Positions 26,504-35,150 of a stretch of 64,000 nucleotides of DNA are shown here, piece by piece. Below the pieces are notes generated by a model. The model made no database searches and was not told the DNA's origin. It was given only the letters and a program-made list of their open reading frames with translations. The DNA comes from Cyclobacteriaceae bacterium. GTDB lineage: Bacteria; Bacteroidota; Bacteroidia; Cytophagales; Cyclobacteriaceae. Numbering within the stretch: position 1 is the stretch's first letter; each line of letters opens with the position of its first letter. A program made the position numbers and the translations under genes. The stretch covers positions 62,001 to 126,000 of the forward strand of contig JANQPQ010000038.1 in NCBI GenBank assembly GCA_028285445.1, in the 5' to 3' direction.

Positions 26504-28750
26504 TTAGTTGCCAAGTAGATTTACCAGCCGCCTTATAGCAACCTGATTAGTATTTGAATCAATGCTTTTCAAGATGTTGTCCTTCTCCTTAGATGTTAAT
26601 CTCCAGTTTAACGAAGCACGTTCTCTCTTTTTGTTGGGGTTAGTCTGGGGAACATATTGCAAGTCAATACGGTGAATTTTCTGTTCAAGCCATGATTGCG
26701 CAAATTGAATTTTGACGTCATTGTTGATATCCTGCAGATTTTCAAAGTTTAGGTAGATGCTGCTGATAGGGTTCGAGAATTTTTCTACCAACGACAGGCG
26801 TTGGTTTCTATTAATGGGGCCGTCTTTTAATGAATCGCGAATTGAAAGTATAATAACCCCGGAGGTGTTTTCGTCTATCCATTCTCTGAAAGCATACATA
26901 AACCGAATTGCATCTGAAATCCCGAAGTTGTCAGTTATTCCCGCATCCATAATTTGCATGGGTGGAGAACTGGGAAGTGTAACGTTAGGAGTTACCCAAG
27001 GGAAGGTGGCACTCATCCGCAAAGCGCTTAGAAAGCGAAGGTCCTCGCTGCCTTGATTTTCGAAGAATCTCAAAAAATCTATTCCTTCGATTTCCACATC
27101 AAAATTGTGGTTGTTAGACCCTGCACCGACGCTCATGTAGCTTACGTTATGGGGAGATATGAAGAGTTTGCGCCCATCGTTGATGATTGTGGGCGCTAGA
27201 ATTATCATGGGGATTTTCGATTCTAATTCGGGTTGTCGGTAATCTGAAATGGATTTGGCAAGTACCTGGCCGGTGTTCTTGTTTAACTGCTCCTCAAAAG
27301 AATAACCGCGGTCTTTTGGATAACGTAAACCCGCATAACTGAACTTAGAGAAGTTTACAAACAGATCGTTCACCAGCAAACTGAAAATGATTGGGTTTAA
27401 ATTATCTGAGGAGATATTGTCAAGATGTTGCTTATCGTATAAGTCAACTGCCAGACCCTGCTGGCTTTGAAAGTACAACTCACGAAAGTAACTGGCGCCA
27501 ATCAGCCCTCCGGAGGCACCGGTCATGAGCATAGTATTCTTTATCAATTTTCCGCCGGTGGCACTATCCGCTTTTTGCAAAGCCTGCATGGTCCAAAGAG
27601 AAGCCCGTTGACCACCTCCGCTGGAGCAGATAAACACCATCTTTGGTTTTTCTTCAGGAAACTTACTCTTCCAGTTTTCAAGTATTTGAGTGGAGGCAAG
27701 TCTATCCTGTTCGTAATAGTGTTCGGAGCTTAACTTATTTAAGTTAGATAAGCTGTAGTTGGCTGCTTCAACCTGGTAATTTAGCCCAAATGCCTGGTAG
27801 TGCTTACCGATGAAATCTTCCTTAACTACATAATTAAGAACAACGAATAAGGCTACCACTACTGTGAACGACCAACCCCTAAACCAGTAAGTAAAGGCAC
27901 CAGCGAACATGACAAATATTGTAAGGAACAACAGTACACTGGCAGCAGCGGGGATTTGAAAAAATGGGTAATCTTTAAAGATTCCAATAACCATCAATGA
28001 CAAAAACACCAGCAACTCTATAATTACCAGGTTTAAGTGGTTTTGGTCAAAAACCTGCAGAATGGTAGCTTTGTCGTAAAATCCATGATCATCCGGAACA
28101 TTAGAGGATCTAAGGTTAAGACTTAAGTAGTTATCAACCCGGATTTGTCTTTTTTTGGCGGCATTTAGTTTGGCCAGTGCGTTACTCCTGGTAACTTTTA
28201 TTTTCTGCTTTAGATTCTCATCTACTTTACACACCACATACTTGAATATGTCCTTATTAGTAGATCGGAAGTAGATATACAGAATCACTATCATGGCGAT
28301 GTATCCCACTAAAAGGCCTGAGATATTGGTCGCAATTCCAAAAGCACCAGCGTACTCATTGGTGTATTGGAAATTGGCCACCTGGTAGATATACAGCACA
28401 AGAAACACAAAGGGAATTATGGAGTTATTGATGCTAAACTTGCTAAAAGGCTTAGGCAACTGGCCCAAGAATCTAAATCGATAGCCATCAATAATGTAAG
28501 AAGTAATGTGGAATGAAATTGTGAACCCCGCCAGCGCTACTCCCATGATCAGAAAGCTAACGAAGTTGACACTGTTTAGATATTCCGGATCTAAGAATAG
28601 GTAAGGAATGCCCAGGCTTACTCCGAAATTACCGGTAATGATGAGGAAGAGGAGCACCCAGCAGAGCAATAGGATATGGTTCTTCTTAATATTATTGATA
28701 AGAAGCTGCACCGGAAATGAATAGTATATGTTAGACAGAACTGCCTTCAA
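26504..28750 (-). CDS. Patatin-like phospholipase with membrane domain
   Basis: A 748-residue protein. About six membrane segments occupy residues 22-310 in two clusters separated by a basic cytoplasmic stretch (150-240). The patatin domain follows from about 370: oxyanion-hole CSSGGGQRA, nucleophile Ser413 in GASGG, and the catalytic Asp in IMDAGITDNFG. Patatins hydrolyse acyl esters of phospholipids, so this one probably acts at the membrane face. It lies between the THUMP methyltransferase and icmF, on the same strand as both. The membrane part has no family I recognise. Confidence 0.85.
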   Translation of the reverse strand: MKAVLSNIYYSFPVQLLINNIKKNHILLLCWVLLFLIITGNFGVSLGIPYLFLDPEYLNSVNFVSFLIMGVALAGFTISFHITSYIIDGYRFRFLGQLPKPFSKFSINNSIIPFVFLVLYIYQVANFQYTNEYAGAFGIATNISGLLVGYIAMIVILYIYFRSTNKDIFKYVVCKVDENLKQKIKVTRSNALAKLNAAKKRQIRVDNYLSLNLRSSNVPDDHGFYDKATILQVFDQNHLNLVIIELLVFLSLMVIGIFKDYPFFQIPAAASVLLFLTIFVMFAGAFTYWFRGWSFTVVVALFVVLNYVVKEDFIGKHYQAFGLNYQVEAANYSLSNLNKLSSEHYYEQDRLASTQILENWKSKFPEEKPKMVFICSSGGGQRASLWTMQALQKADSATGGKLIKNTMLMTGASGGLIGASYFRELYFQSQQGLAVDLYDKQHLDNISSDNLNPIIFSLLVNDLFVNFSKFSYAGLRYPKDRGYSFEEQLNKNTGQVLAKSISDYRQPELESKIPMIILAPTIINDGRKLFISPHNVSYMSVGAGSNNHNFDVEIEGIDFLRFFENQGSEDLRFLSALRMSATFPWVTPNVTLPSSPPMQIMDAGITDNFGISDAIRFMYAFREWIDENTSGVIILSIRDSLKDGPINRNQRLSLVEKFSNPISSIYLNFENLQDINNDVKIQFAQSWLEQKIHRIDLQYVPQTNPNKKRERASLNWRLTSKEKDNILKSIDSNTNQVAIRRLVNLLGN

Positions 28751-28798
28751 TTGCTAGCTTTTTCAAAAAATGGTAATTAATTGCCTATAATCAAAGAG

Positions 28799-29950
28799 TT
28801 ACCGTCGGGAGCCTGAATAAAGTTCGTACTCCAGCAATCTACAATCGATGCGGCCGTTTAGAAACTCCATTCGTCGTTTCGCGCGCAAGCCAATTTTCTT
28901 AGATAAATCCAGGTTACCAGTAAAGACGTAACCCCAGTAGCCTTGTGCTTTCTTTTTCAGGAAATCGCCAATTTCCGTGTAAGTAGATTCCAGTTCCCGC
29001 AGTTCACCTAGCCGCTCTCCATAGGCGGGATTAAAGATAATTACACCCGGCCCTTCTGGTATTGCCAAGTCTCTAAAATCTCCGGGGATAAAATCGATAA
29101 GGTGATCAACACCAGCTATCTTGGCGTTCTTGGCCGCAACACGTAGCACTCGTTCATTGCTGTCGTTCGCGATGATCTTAAATCCAAGCTTTTTTGATTT
29201 AGAAGCAATGAGTTCTGATCTAATGCTCTCGTAGTCTTGGGGGTTATATCCCTTGATGTGCATAAATCCATAACCTGTTCTAATAAGACCTGGCTTCCGG
29301 TTTGAAGCCAGCAGGGCCGCCTCGATAGCTAGCGTTCCACTGCCACACATTGGGTTTATAAAGTGACTGTTTCTATCCCACTGGGAGCTTAAGATCATTG
29401 CTGAAGCCAGCGATTCCATTAAGGGAGCGTCGCCTGGGTGTTTTCTATAGCCGTGTTTGGCAATTGTTGCGCCTGATGTGTCTAGATAGATTTCGCACAA
29501 GTTACGATGCCAATGAAAGTAAATAACTGCACCATTTTTCTGGCTGGTAGAGTCTGGCCGTTTGCCAATTTTGGTAGTAAACCGATCGGCAATGGCATCT
29601 TTCACTTTGAGGTTAGCGAAGCGCGTATCATTTATGGTAGAGTTCTTAACGCTGGAATGAACCGAATAATAACTGCTCAGGGTTAGTAACTGTTCCCATG
29701 GTAGTTTGTTTACCTCTGTATAAAGCTGATCGGCATCTGCTGCCTTGAAAGTTGCGATTTGAAACAGCACCCGATTTCCGGTAGTCAGCATCAAGTTGAG
29801 TTTGATGCAATCTTTCAGTGTTCCTTCTGTTGTCACTGAAAACTTGTTATTGCTGATTGACGGGTAGCCTAGCTCAGTAATTTCCCGTTCCAGTATAGGT
29901 ACAATTTTGGGAAAGGCGATTACGCGGATTGGACGAACTTCTTCTAACAT
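28799..29950 (-). CDS. THUMP-domain class I SAM-dependent RNA methyltransferase
   Basis: 383 residues. An N-terminal THUMP domain (about 40-155) binds RNA, and a Rossmann methyltransferase follows. Visible motifs are FINPMCGSGTLAIEAA (SAM loop), IIANDSNERVLRVAAKNA (motif II) and NPAYGERLGEL. This is the RlmL/YpsC family, which makes N2-methylguanosine in 23S rRNA. The catalytic NPPY motif reads NPAY here. The start codon at 29950 comes directly after the tonB terminator hairpin. Confidence 0.9.
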   Translation of the reverse strand: MLEEVRPIRVIAFPKIVPILEREITELGYPSISNNKFSVTTEGTLKDCIKLNLMLTTGNRVLFQIATFKAADADQLYTEVNKLPWEQLLTLSSYYSVHSSVKNSTINDTRFANLKVKDAIADRFTTKIGKRPDSTSQKNGAVIYFHWHRNLCEIYLDTSGATIAKHGYRKHPGDAPLMESLASAMILSSQWDRNSHFINPMCGSGTLAIEAALLASNRKPGLIRTGYGFMHIKGYNPQDYESIRSELIASKSKKLGFKIIANDSNERVLRVAAKNAKIAGVDHLIDFIPGDFRDLAIPEGPGVIIFNPAYGERLGELRELESTYTEIGDFLKKKAQGYWGYVFTGNLDLSKKIGLRAKRRMEFLNGRIDCRLLEYELYSGSRR

Positions 29951-29956
29951 AAAAAC

Positions 29957-29985
29957 AAAAACTGCACTAAGGTAGTGCAGTTTTT
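29957..29985 (-). terminator. Terminator downstream of tonB
   Basis: A perfect 9-bp stem (ACTGCACTA/TAGTGCAGT, 3-base loop) is extended by A/T tracts on both sides. It lies between the tonB stop and the THUMP methyltransferase start on the minus strand. Confidence 0.85.
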
Positions 29986-30018
29986 GCTACTCTTTTAGAT
30001 TCTGATATCTTTTGGCAC

Positions 30019-30690
30019 CTAACTAAGCTGGAAAGTGATAGGCATTATCATTCTTACCTTTACTGGCCTGCCACGCTGTTTGCCAGGGGTCCATTTGGGC
30101 CCGTTCTTTATTACCCGGATTGCCTCTTCATCAATATCGGCACTTATCCCTTTTATTACCCGAGGCTCAAGAAGATTACCTTGTTTGTCAATGATAAACT
30201 GCACAAACACTTTTCCTTCAAGCCCAAGTTTCCTGGCTACGGGAGGGTAGCGCAGGTTTTTTACGATATATCGGTAGTAGGCATCGTAACCAACTTCCGG
30301 AGTAGGGTTCTGCTCAACGATAGTGAAGATTTCTTCAACTTCCTCTTCTACGGGGGCATCAGACACTATGATCTCTTCAATCTCTGTTTCTTCAGTAACC
30401 TCCACATCAAGATCAATCTCGATCTCTTCTTCAATAATTTCCTCGTCGGGTATTTCTACCACTTGTACCACTTTTTGCGGAGGAGGAGGAGGCGGTTGCT
30501 CAGTGATTGGTATGTCAATTAGCTCTTCGAATGAGTCGTCAACCTTTCCCAGGTCAACCAAATCACCCTTTTCGTAAGATTTCCATTCGAATGCTAACGT
30601 GGTAAATGCCAGAGTAGTGACTAGTCCAATATTAAGGAATAGTCCGTAATAGCGTCTTAAATCCTTTGATGGATTCTTTTTGAGTTCCAT
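30019..30690 (-). CDS. tonB: Energy transducer TonB
   Basis: A 223-residue inner-membrane protein. A cytoplasmic N-terminus is followed by one membrane helix (LFLNIGLVTTLAFTTLAF), a proline patch (QPPPPPPQ) and a strongly acidic periplasmic spacer (about 75-120, Glu/Ile/Val-rich). The TonB C-terminal domain comes last (YRYIVKNLRYPPVARKLGLE, KWTPGKQRGRPVKVRMIMPI). It transmits proton-motive force to TonB-dependent receptors. No ExbB or ExbD gene is nearby, as is common for Bacteroidota tonB copies. The divergent msrP gene begins 217 bp away. Confidence 0.92.
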   Translation of the reverse strand: MELKKNPSKDLRRYYGLFLNIGLVTTLAFTTLAFEWKSYEKGDLVDLGKVDDSFEELIDIPITEQPPPPPPQKVVQVVEIPDEEIIEEEIEIDLDVEVTEETEIEEIIVSDAPVEEEVEEIFTIVEQNPTPEVGYDAYYRYIVKNLRYPPVARKLGLEGKVFVQFIIDKQGNLLEPRVIKGISADIDEEAIRVIKNGPKWTPGKQRGRPVKVRMIMPITFQLS

Positions 30691-30907
30691 AGCCTATTAA
30701 ATTAAGTTTTTGACCTAAGATGATCTTGCGATGCATCTTACCAGCTTTTACGGAATTCAACTAATAAGGTTAAGTCGGCCGGGCGACATGCGATTTACCT
30801 AGTTAAGAGGTAGTTAGCAATGATAAATGTTATAAAAAAGTTATATCTAAAATTGGGCTTTCGGGCCATTATTGCGTACTATCATATAGCCGAAAAAGCG
30901 GATTACA

Positions 30908-31900
30908 ATGGCAAATATCATAATACCAAAAGCCTGGCAGAAAGTACAAGCCCAGGCCACAGACGAGAGTTCATATTATAACCGGAGAGAGGCCCTAAAG
31001 AGATTGGGACTGGTTGGAGGCGGAATACTCTCGGCCGGGGTCTTGCTCAATAGCCCTGCTTTTGGCAGGGGCATGCAGCAAAATGACAAGTCATTCAACT
31101 TTCCCGGCATGGGTGATTTGTATCCTGCAGATAGAATGCCGAATTATAAGTTGGATAGGCCGATTACGGAAGAATACCTGGCTACCCACCAAAATAACTT
31201 TTACGAGTTCATTCATCCTTCAGATCCAAACATATACAATGCGCATAAGTTTGTCAGTGATTTTGATACCCGAGACTGGAGCTTTGAAGTTTCTGGCCAT
31301 GTCAAGAACAAAGGAAAATTCGACCTGGCCGATATCATCAAGAAATTTGGTCTCCAGGAGCGCACCTATCGCTTTAGATGTGTGGAGGCCTGGTCAATGG
31401 CTGTGCCCTGGACGGGATTTCCACTAGCTGAACTAATTAAATATCTGGAACCAGAGAGCAAGGCTAAGTATGTGAGAATGATATCATTTGCCGATCCAAG
31501 GCAAATGCCTGGAGTAAAGAACCAAACCTGGTATCCCTGGCCGTATTTTGAAGGGTTGCGAATTGATGAAGCCATGAATGAATTGGCATTTATGGCCACC
31601 GGTATTTATGGAAAACCAATGCCGAAACAAAATGGCGCTCCCATGCGGCTAGTGGTGCCCTGGAAATATGGCTACAAGAATGCTAAGTCTATTGTGAAGT
31701 TCGAATTCATCGATTACCAGCCAGAGACATTTTGGCACAAGTTGGCGCCAAAGGAGTATGGCTTCCTATCTAACGTCAATCCGGAAGTGCCGCATCCGCG
31801 ATGGTCGCAGGCGCAGGAACAAATGCTTGGTGAAGACTTTAAGCGGCCTACACTCAAGTACAATGGTTACGGCGAATTTGTGGCGGGACTTTACAGCTAG
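30908..31900 (+). CDS. msrP: Protein-methionine-sulfoxide reductase catalytic subunit MsrP
   Basis: A 330-residue molybdopterin enzyme that repairs oxidised methionine in periplasmic proteins. A Tat signal is visible (NRREALKRLG, residues 25-34, then a hydrophobic stretch). The molybdenum-ligating Cys158 lies in FRCVEAWSMAVPW, and the IYGKPMPKQNGAPMRLVVPW segment is typical of YedY/MsrP. The usual membrane partner msrQ (YedZ) is absent next to it: the following gene is arsC on the other strand, 13 bp away. The electron donor must be encoded elsewhere. Confidence 0.95.
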   Translation: MANIIIPKAWQKVQAQATDESSYYNRREALKRLGLVGGGILSAGVLLNSPAFGRGMQQNDKSFNFPGMGDLYPADRMPNYKLDRPITEEYLATHQNNFYEFIHPSDPNIYNAHKFVSDFDTRDWSFEVSGHVKNKGKFDLADIIKKFGLQERTYRFRCVEAWSMAVPWTGFPLAELIKYLEPESKAKYVRMISFADPRQMPGVKNQTWYPWPYFEGLRIDEAMNELAFMATGIYGKPMPKQNGAPMRLVVPWKYGYKNAKSIVKFEFIDYQPETFWHKLAPKEYGFLSNVNPEVPHPRWSQAQEQMLGEDFKRPTLKYNGYGEFVAGLYS

Positions 31901-31913
31901 CCTTAAGCTAGGC

Positions 31914-32333
31914 CTAAGCTGATGCTACTTTAGCAACGAACTCCTCGCAATAGGTCTTTATCTCATTTCTGGTTTTACGAAATGCAGACTCTACTTCTTC
32001 TGGGGTACCAAGTGCCTTTGCAGGATCGGTGAAGTTTTGGTGAAATCGCTGCGCTTTTGATGAAAAGTAGGGACAATTCTCTTGGGCGTGATCGCATACA
32101 GTTACCACAAAATCAAATTTAATATGTCGGTACTCCTCAATATGGTTTGAAGTGTGAGAGGAGATATCTATACCATCTTCCTTCATAGTAGCAACTGCCC
32201 TGGCATTGACACCATGGGTCTCTATGCCGGCACTCCAAACCTCCAGCAGTTCATTGCCAAATTTTCGCAAGTATCCTTCAGCCATCTGGCTACGGCAACT
32301 ATTACCAGTACATAACACCAGAATCTTCTTCAT
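31914..32333 (-). CDS. arsC: Arsenate reductase, low-molecular-weight phosphatase type
   Basis: 139 residues. The phosphate-binding loop CTGNSCRS has catalytic Cys8 and Arg14, and Cys13 sits inside the loop. The resolving thiol region VVTVCDHAQENCPYF is present. It reduces arsenate to arsenite, probably thioredoxin-coupled. It ends the operon with the arsN-like acetyltransferase 5 bp upstream. No ArsB or Acr3 exporter follows, so the arsenite product has no dedicated exit in this window. Confidence 0.94.
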   Translation of the reverse strand: MKKILVLCTGNSCRSQMAEGYLRKFGNELLEVWSAGIETHGVNARAVATMKEDGIDISSHTSNHIEEYRHIKFDFVVTVCDHAQENCPYFSSKAQRFHQNFTDPAKALGTPEEVESAFRKTRNEIKTYCEEFVAKVASA

Positions 32334-32338
32334 CTCAA

Positions 32339-32824
32339 TTATGTTTGTAGCTTACTTCTTCGCTCCATCAGTAGCGTATCCTTCCAATTGCCATCAAGTT
32401 TGGCGACTTTTTCCTTAAAACCAATTTCTCTAAAGCCGCAACTCTGATGCAATTTAACGCTGGCTATATTCTCAGGAAAAAGAGCCGATTGCAGCATCCA
32501 AATACCCTGCTTTTCAGATTCGGCAATTAGGGCATCCATTAGTTCCTTGCCAATACCCTTACCCCGAAAATCAACGTGGATGTATATACTTACTTCCGCC
32601 ACGCCTTTGTAAACTTCTCTTTTCGAAACTGGTAATAGAGCCGCCCAGCCTACAATACCATTTTCTCCTTCTGCCACTAGTCGGCAATGCGGGTGATGGT
32701 TTTCATTCCAGTCCTCCCAATCCGGCATTTGTGTTTCGAAGGTTGCCATCCTGGAATCCATGCCCTGAGCGTAGATTGAGGAAACCTCGGGCCAATGCGT
32801 ATTGAGCATGGGAATAATCTTCAT
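32339..32824 (-). CDS. GNAT acetyltransferase, ArsN/phosphinothricin-acetyltransferase-like
   Basis: About 161 residues from the ATG at 32824; an in-frame TTG at 32830 is also possible, since AAGGAG lies five bases before it. The opening MDSRMATFETQMP and VGWAALLPVS, VSIYIHVDFRGKGIGKELM (acetyl-CoA pyrophosphate loop) and LHQSCGFREIG match the phosphinothricin acetyltransferase branch. ArsN1 of that branch acetylates arsinothricin. Its place between DUF6428 and arsC supports an arsenic role, but the substrate is inferred. Confidence 0.8.
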   Translation of the reverse strand: MKIIPMLNTHWPEVSSIYAQGMDSRMATFETQMPDWEDWNENHHPHCRLVAEGENGIVGWAALLPVSKREVYKGVAEVSIYIHVDFRGKGIGKELMDALIAESEKQGIWMLQSALFPENIASVKLHQSCGFREIGFKEKVAKLDGNWKDTLLMERRSKLQT

Positions 32825-32857
32825 TCCCAAATATACTCCTTCAAGAAGTTCTGATCA

Positions 32858-33298
32858 TTAACAACAAGCGGCAGTTGCACCAGCCAGCCTAGGCTTGCAG
32901 GCTGTGATTGGCGCAACCAGCTCTATTATTAGCTTGCCCTCAGAATTTTCCACTTGAGCTACCTTAAATTGCGTAGTACTGACGTGCTTGTCCCCATATT
33001 CAAATAAGATTTCTGCCGAGTCATTGATAGGAATGATGGTGTCAACTTTGTCGAAAATGGATTTTGCTTTATTCGCAGACATTCCATGCCTGGATTCGCC
33101 GTCGCGTGGTGACCACAGTTGCACCACGGTTTGCCTCTCCTGGTGCGAGTTTGCACCACAATCGATTGATTCAATTATTACATTTTTCACTTCCGTAATA
33201 TGATAGTCTGAAGGAACCTCCAGATTTTCAGCATAGCGGAAAGCTAAAACCTTGTTGGGGTTTTCACTTAATAGGTTCTTAAAAGTGAGTGTGTTCAT
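32858..33298 (-). CDS. DUF6428 family protein of ars operon
   Basis: A 146-residue soluble protein. IDCGANSHQERQTVVQLW and the C-terminal Cys pair (ending AACC) are the noticeable features, so thiol-based metalloid binding is possible. DUF6428 members frequently sit in Bacteroidota arsenic operons, and their role is unknown. The start is 48 bp downstream of arsR, with an operator-like inverted repeat in between. The gene has no signal peptide. Confidence 0.8.
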   Translation of the reverse strand: MNTLTFKNLLSENPNKVLAFRYAENLEVPSDYHITEVKNVIIESIDCGANSHQERQTVVQLWSPRDGESRHGMSANKAKSIFDKVDTIIPINDSAEILFEYGDKHVSTTQFKVAQVENSEGKLIIELVAPITACKPRLAGATAACC

Positions 33299-33313
33299 GT
33301 TAAATATATTTTA

Positions 33314-33330
33314 TCGGTATATTACGATAG
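33314..33330 (-). promoter_or_regulatory. Operator-like inverted repeat before DUF6428
   Basis: ATCG-GTATATTA-CGAT is an inverted repeat (33314-33329). It shares the 10-mer ATATTACGAT with the site upstream of arsR at 33681. A binding site for ArsR is the likely reading. Confidence 0.5.
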
Positions 33331-33346
33331 GGTTCAATAAAAAATT

Positions 33347-33670
33347 TTAGCAGCAGGTATCAGTTATCGACTGCATAAATTGGCTGATCATTTCTTTACC
33401 CTGCTTCCAGGCTTTTACATTAATGCAGTAACAAACTTTGGGGCCCTCGATTTCACCAGTAATCAAACAAGCATTTTTCAGTTCTTTCAAATGTTGGGAA
33501 ACAGTTGCCTGTGATAATGGCAACTCATCCACTATATCCCCACAAATGCATGTTTTGCTTTTAGCTAGATACTCAAGAATGGCAATCCTCGCCGGATGGG
33601 ATAATGCTTTGGCCATTGTTGCCAGGTTGTTTTGCTCTGGTTGGAATAATGTCGTTTTAGATGCTCCCAT
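33347..33670 (-). CDS. arsR: ArsR-family metalloid-responsive repressor
   Basis: A 107-residue winged-helix repressor. [14 protein letters not shown] and [15 protein letters not shown] (recognition helix) are the ArsR hallmarks. The inducer thiols are probably Cys41 and Cys43 (KTCICGDIV) with the C-terminal pair (DTCC). It would repress this operon until arsenite or antimonite binds. Two near-identical operator-like sites flank the gene, at 33314 and 33681. Confidence 0.93.
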   Translation of the reverse strand: MGASKTTLFQPEQNNLATMAKALSHPARIAILEYLAKSKTCICGDIVDELPLSQATVSQHLKELKNACLITGEIEGPKVCYCINVKAWKQGKEMISQFMQSITDTCC

Positions 33671-33680
33671 TTCTTTAATT

Positions 33681-33693
33681 GTAATATTACGAT
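33681..33693 (-). promoter_or_regulatory. Operator-like palindrome before arsR
   Basis: GTAATATTAC at 33681-33690 is a perfect 10-bp palindrome, and the following CGAT extends the match to the second site at 33320-33329 (ATATTACGAT). It lies 11 bp upstream of the arsR start. Confidence 0.55.
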
Positions 33694-33734
33694 GAATATA
33701 GGGAAGGGTTACATTGATATCGAATTTTTGCTGG

Positions 33735-35030
33735 TTAATCCTCTAATTCCAAGTGTATGCTTCGAATGCGTACCGGGCTAATAATAGTTCCTCCGGTTTG
33801 ATTGACTACATCATTTACATATAGAATTTTGCCATCGGGGCTGGCAGCCAAATCGTTGGGCAAGGAAAAAGTGGCAAGTAGGGCAGAATTATCATCCAAT
33901 CCCCTTTGACCACTACCGGCTATCAGTGACAGACTCCCTTGCAAAGACAGTCTATAGATTCTATGTCCCAAACGGGCGACCACGTAAAGCTCATTGTTTA
34001 CGAGGGTAATATGTCCATTGCCATTGCCGGGAATATTGGCAAATACACTTGCCTGGCCGTCAGGAGTGAATTTGATAATGTTACCATCCTGGAAATTTGC
34101 CACATAAAGATTACCATCAGTGTCAATAGCAATGCCGTTGGCGCAATTAAGTAATGTACTGGCTGCGAATTGAGTAGACTCACCACCTTTGGTAATTTTT
34201 CTAATAGTACCGTTTCCGCAATTGGCAACGAATAGATTGTCATCAGCATCGATGGCAATACCTACCGGCGACGCTAAACCGACATTTGAAAACATTGCCA
34301 CCTGTCCTGTCGCGTCTATCTTACTTATGGTATTGGCAGCAATATTGGATTGGAATAGATTACCCTCTGAATCAAAGGCATTTCCCGATGCGCCGGTCAA
34401 TCCTCTTGCAAAAACGGATGATTGGCCATCGGGAGTAATTTTGTAGATGACCGTACCGGGGACTCCTCCAGCCCCCAGGGCCGTTCCAAAATCTGCCGTA
34501 TAGATGTTGCCGTCAGCATCTACGCACATTCCGCCTGACCCAATCGGTAGCTCATCAACAAGTGTTGTTACCAGGTCGGTGACTTCCAAAGAAATATCCG
34601 CTGAGGAGTTTGAAAGTTCGTTCTCGGTTGCGATAGTGCCGTCTGCCACACTCAAAACAATGGCCTTATATGAGCTACCACCAGCTATTGCATCGCCGTC
34701 AAAATCAAGAAGGCCTGATTGCAGACTAGTTGAGATGCTTAAGCCTGTTTTAGCAATAGATTGGTAGTTGGTCGAAGCCAAACCACTTGCCTGTACAACG
34801 GAAGGAATACTGGCCCCAGTCTTGAGTAGTATTACCCGATATTCAGAAATTCGAGATTCATCTTGTACGGGATTGAAGACGACAACATAATCTTCTGCCG
34901 TGCCGGTATTCGCCAGGTCCTTTAAGGTTAAGGCTCCTATCTGTCCGGCTTTCGGGTCAATGGCGGGGTCATCCTTGCACCCCGCTATTATGGATAGGCA
35001 AACAAATAGGAAAAGGGACGGATTCTTCAT
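33735..35030 (-). CDS. NHL-repeat beta-propeller lipoprotein with shared N-terminal domain
   Basis: 431 residues. Lipobox IIAGC (Cys18). Residues about 32-150 are the domain shared with the metallo-beta-lactamase lipoprotein at 16031 ([26 protein letters not shown]). The remainder is a six-bladed propeller with repeats of the type [24 protein letters not shown], typical of NHL/SMP-30-like folds. Surface exposed; the ligand is unknown. Neighbouring genes give no further clue. Confidence 0.8.
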   Translation of the reverse strand: MKNPSLFLFVCLSIIAGCKDDPAIDPKAGQIGALTLKDLANTGTAEDYVVVFNPVQDESRISEYRVILLKTGASIPSVVQASGLASTNYQSIAKTGLSISTSLQSGLLDFDGDAIAGGSSYKAIVLSVADGTIATENELSNSSADISLEVTDLVTTLVDELPIGSGGMCVDADGNIYTADFGTALGAGGVPGTVIYKITPDGQSSVFARGLTGASGNAFDSEGNLFQSNIAANTISKIDATGQVAMFSNVGLASPVGIAIDADDNLFVANCGNGTIRKITKGGESTQFAASTLLNCANGIAIDTDGNLYVANFQDGNIIKFTPDGQASVFANIPGNGNGHITLVNNELYVVARLGHRIYRLSLQGSLSLIAGSGQRGLDDNSALLATFSLPNDLAASPDGKILYVNDVVNQTGGTIISPVRIRSIHLELED

Positions 35031-35150
35031 GACTTCAGGTAGTTAGAGGGGAGAAAAGAGGTTTTCGGAACTTAGTAAATTTAGGAAGAATGGCACCCAG
35101 GAATATCACCCGCCGATGGGGGTTTTTAATCGAAGGTTAGTGGGTTAAAA

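Noticed and set aside
30323-30577. Serine/threonine-rich frame opposite tonB
   Set aside because: It is the antisense of the acidic TonB spacer; its composition is forced by the Glu/Ile codons on the other strand.
31895-31920. Inverted repeat between msrP and arsC
   Set aside because: Short (CTTAAGCTAGGCCTAAG-like) with no U-tract; the overlap with coding ends makes a terminator call unsafe.
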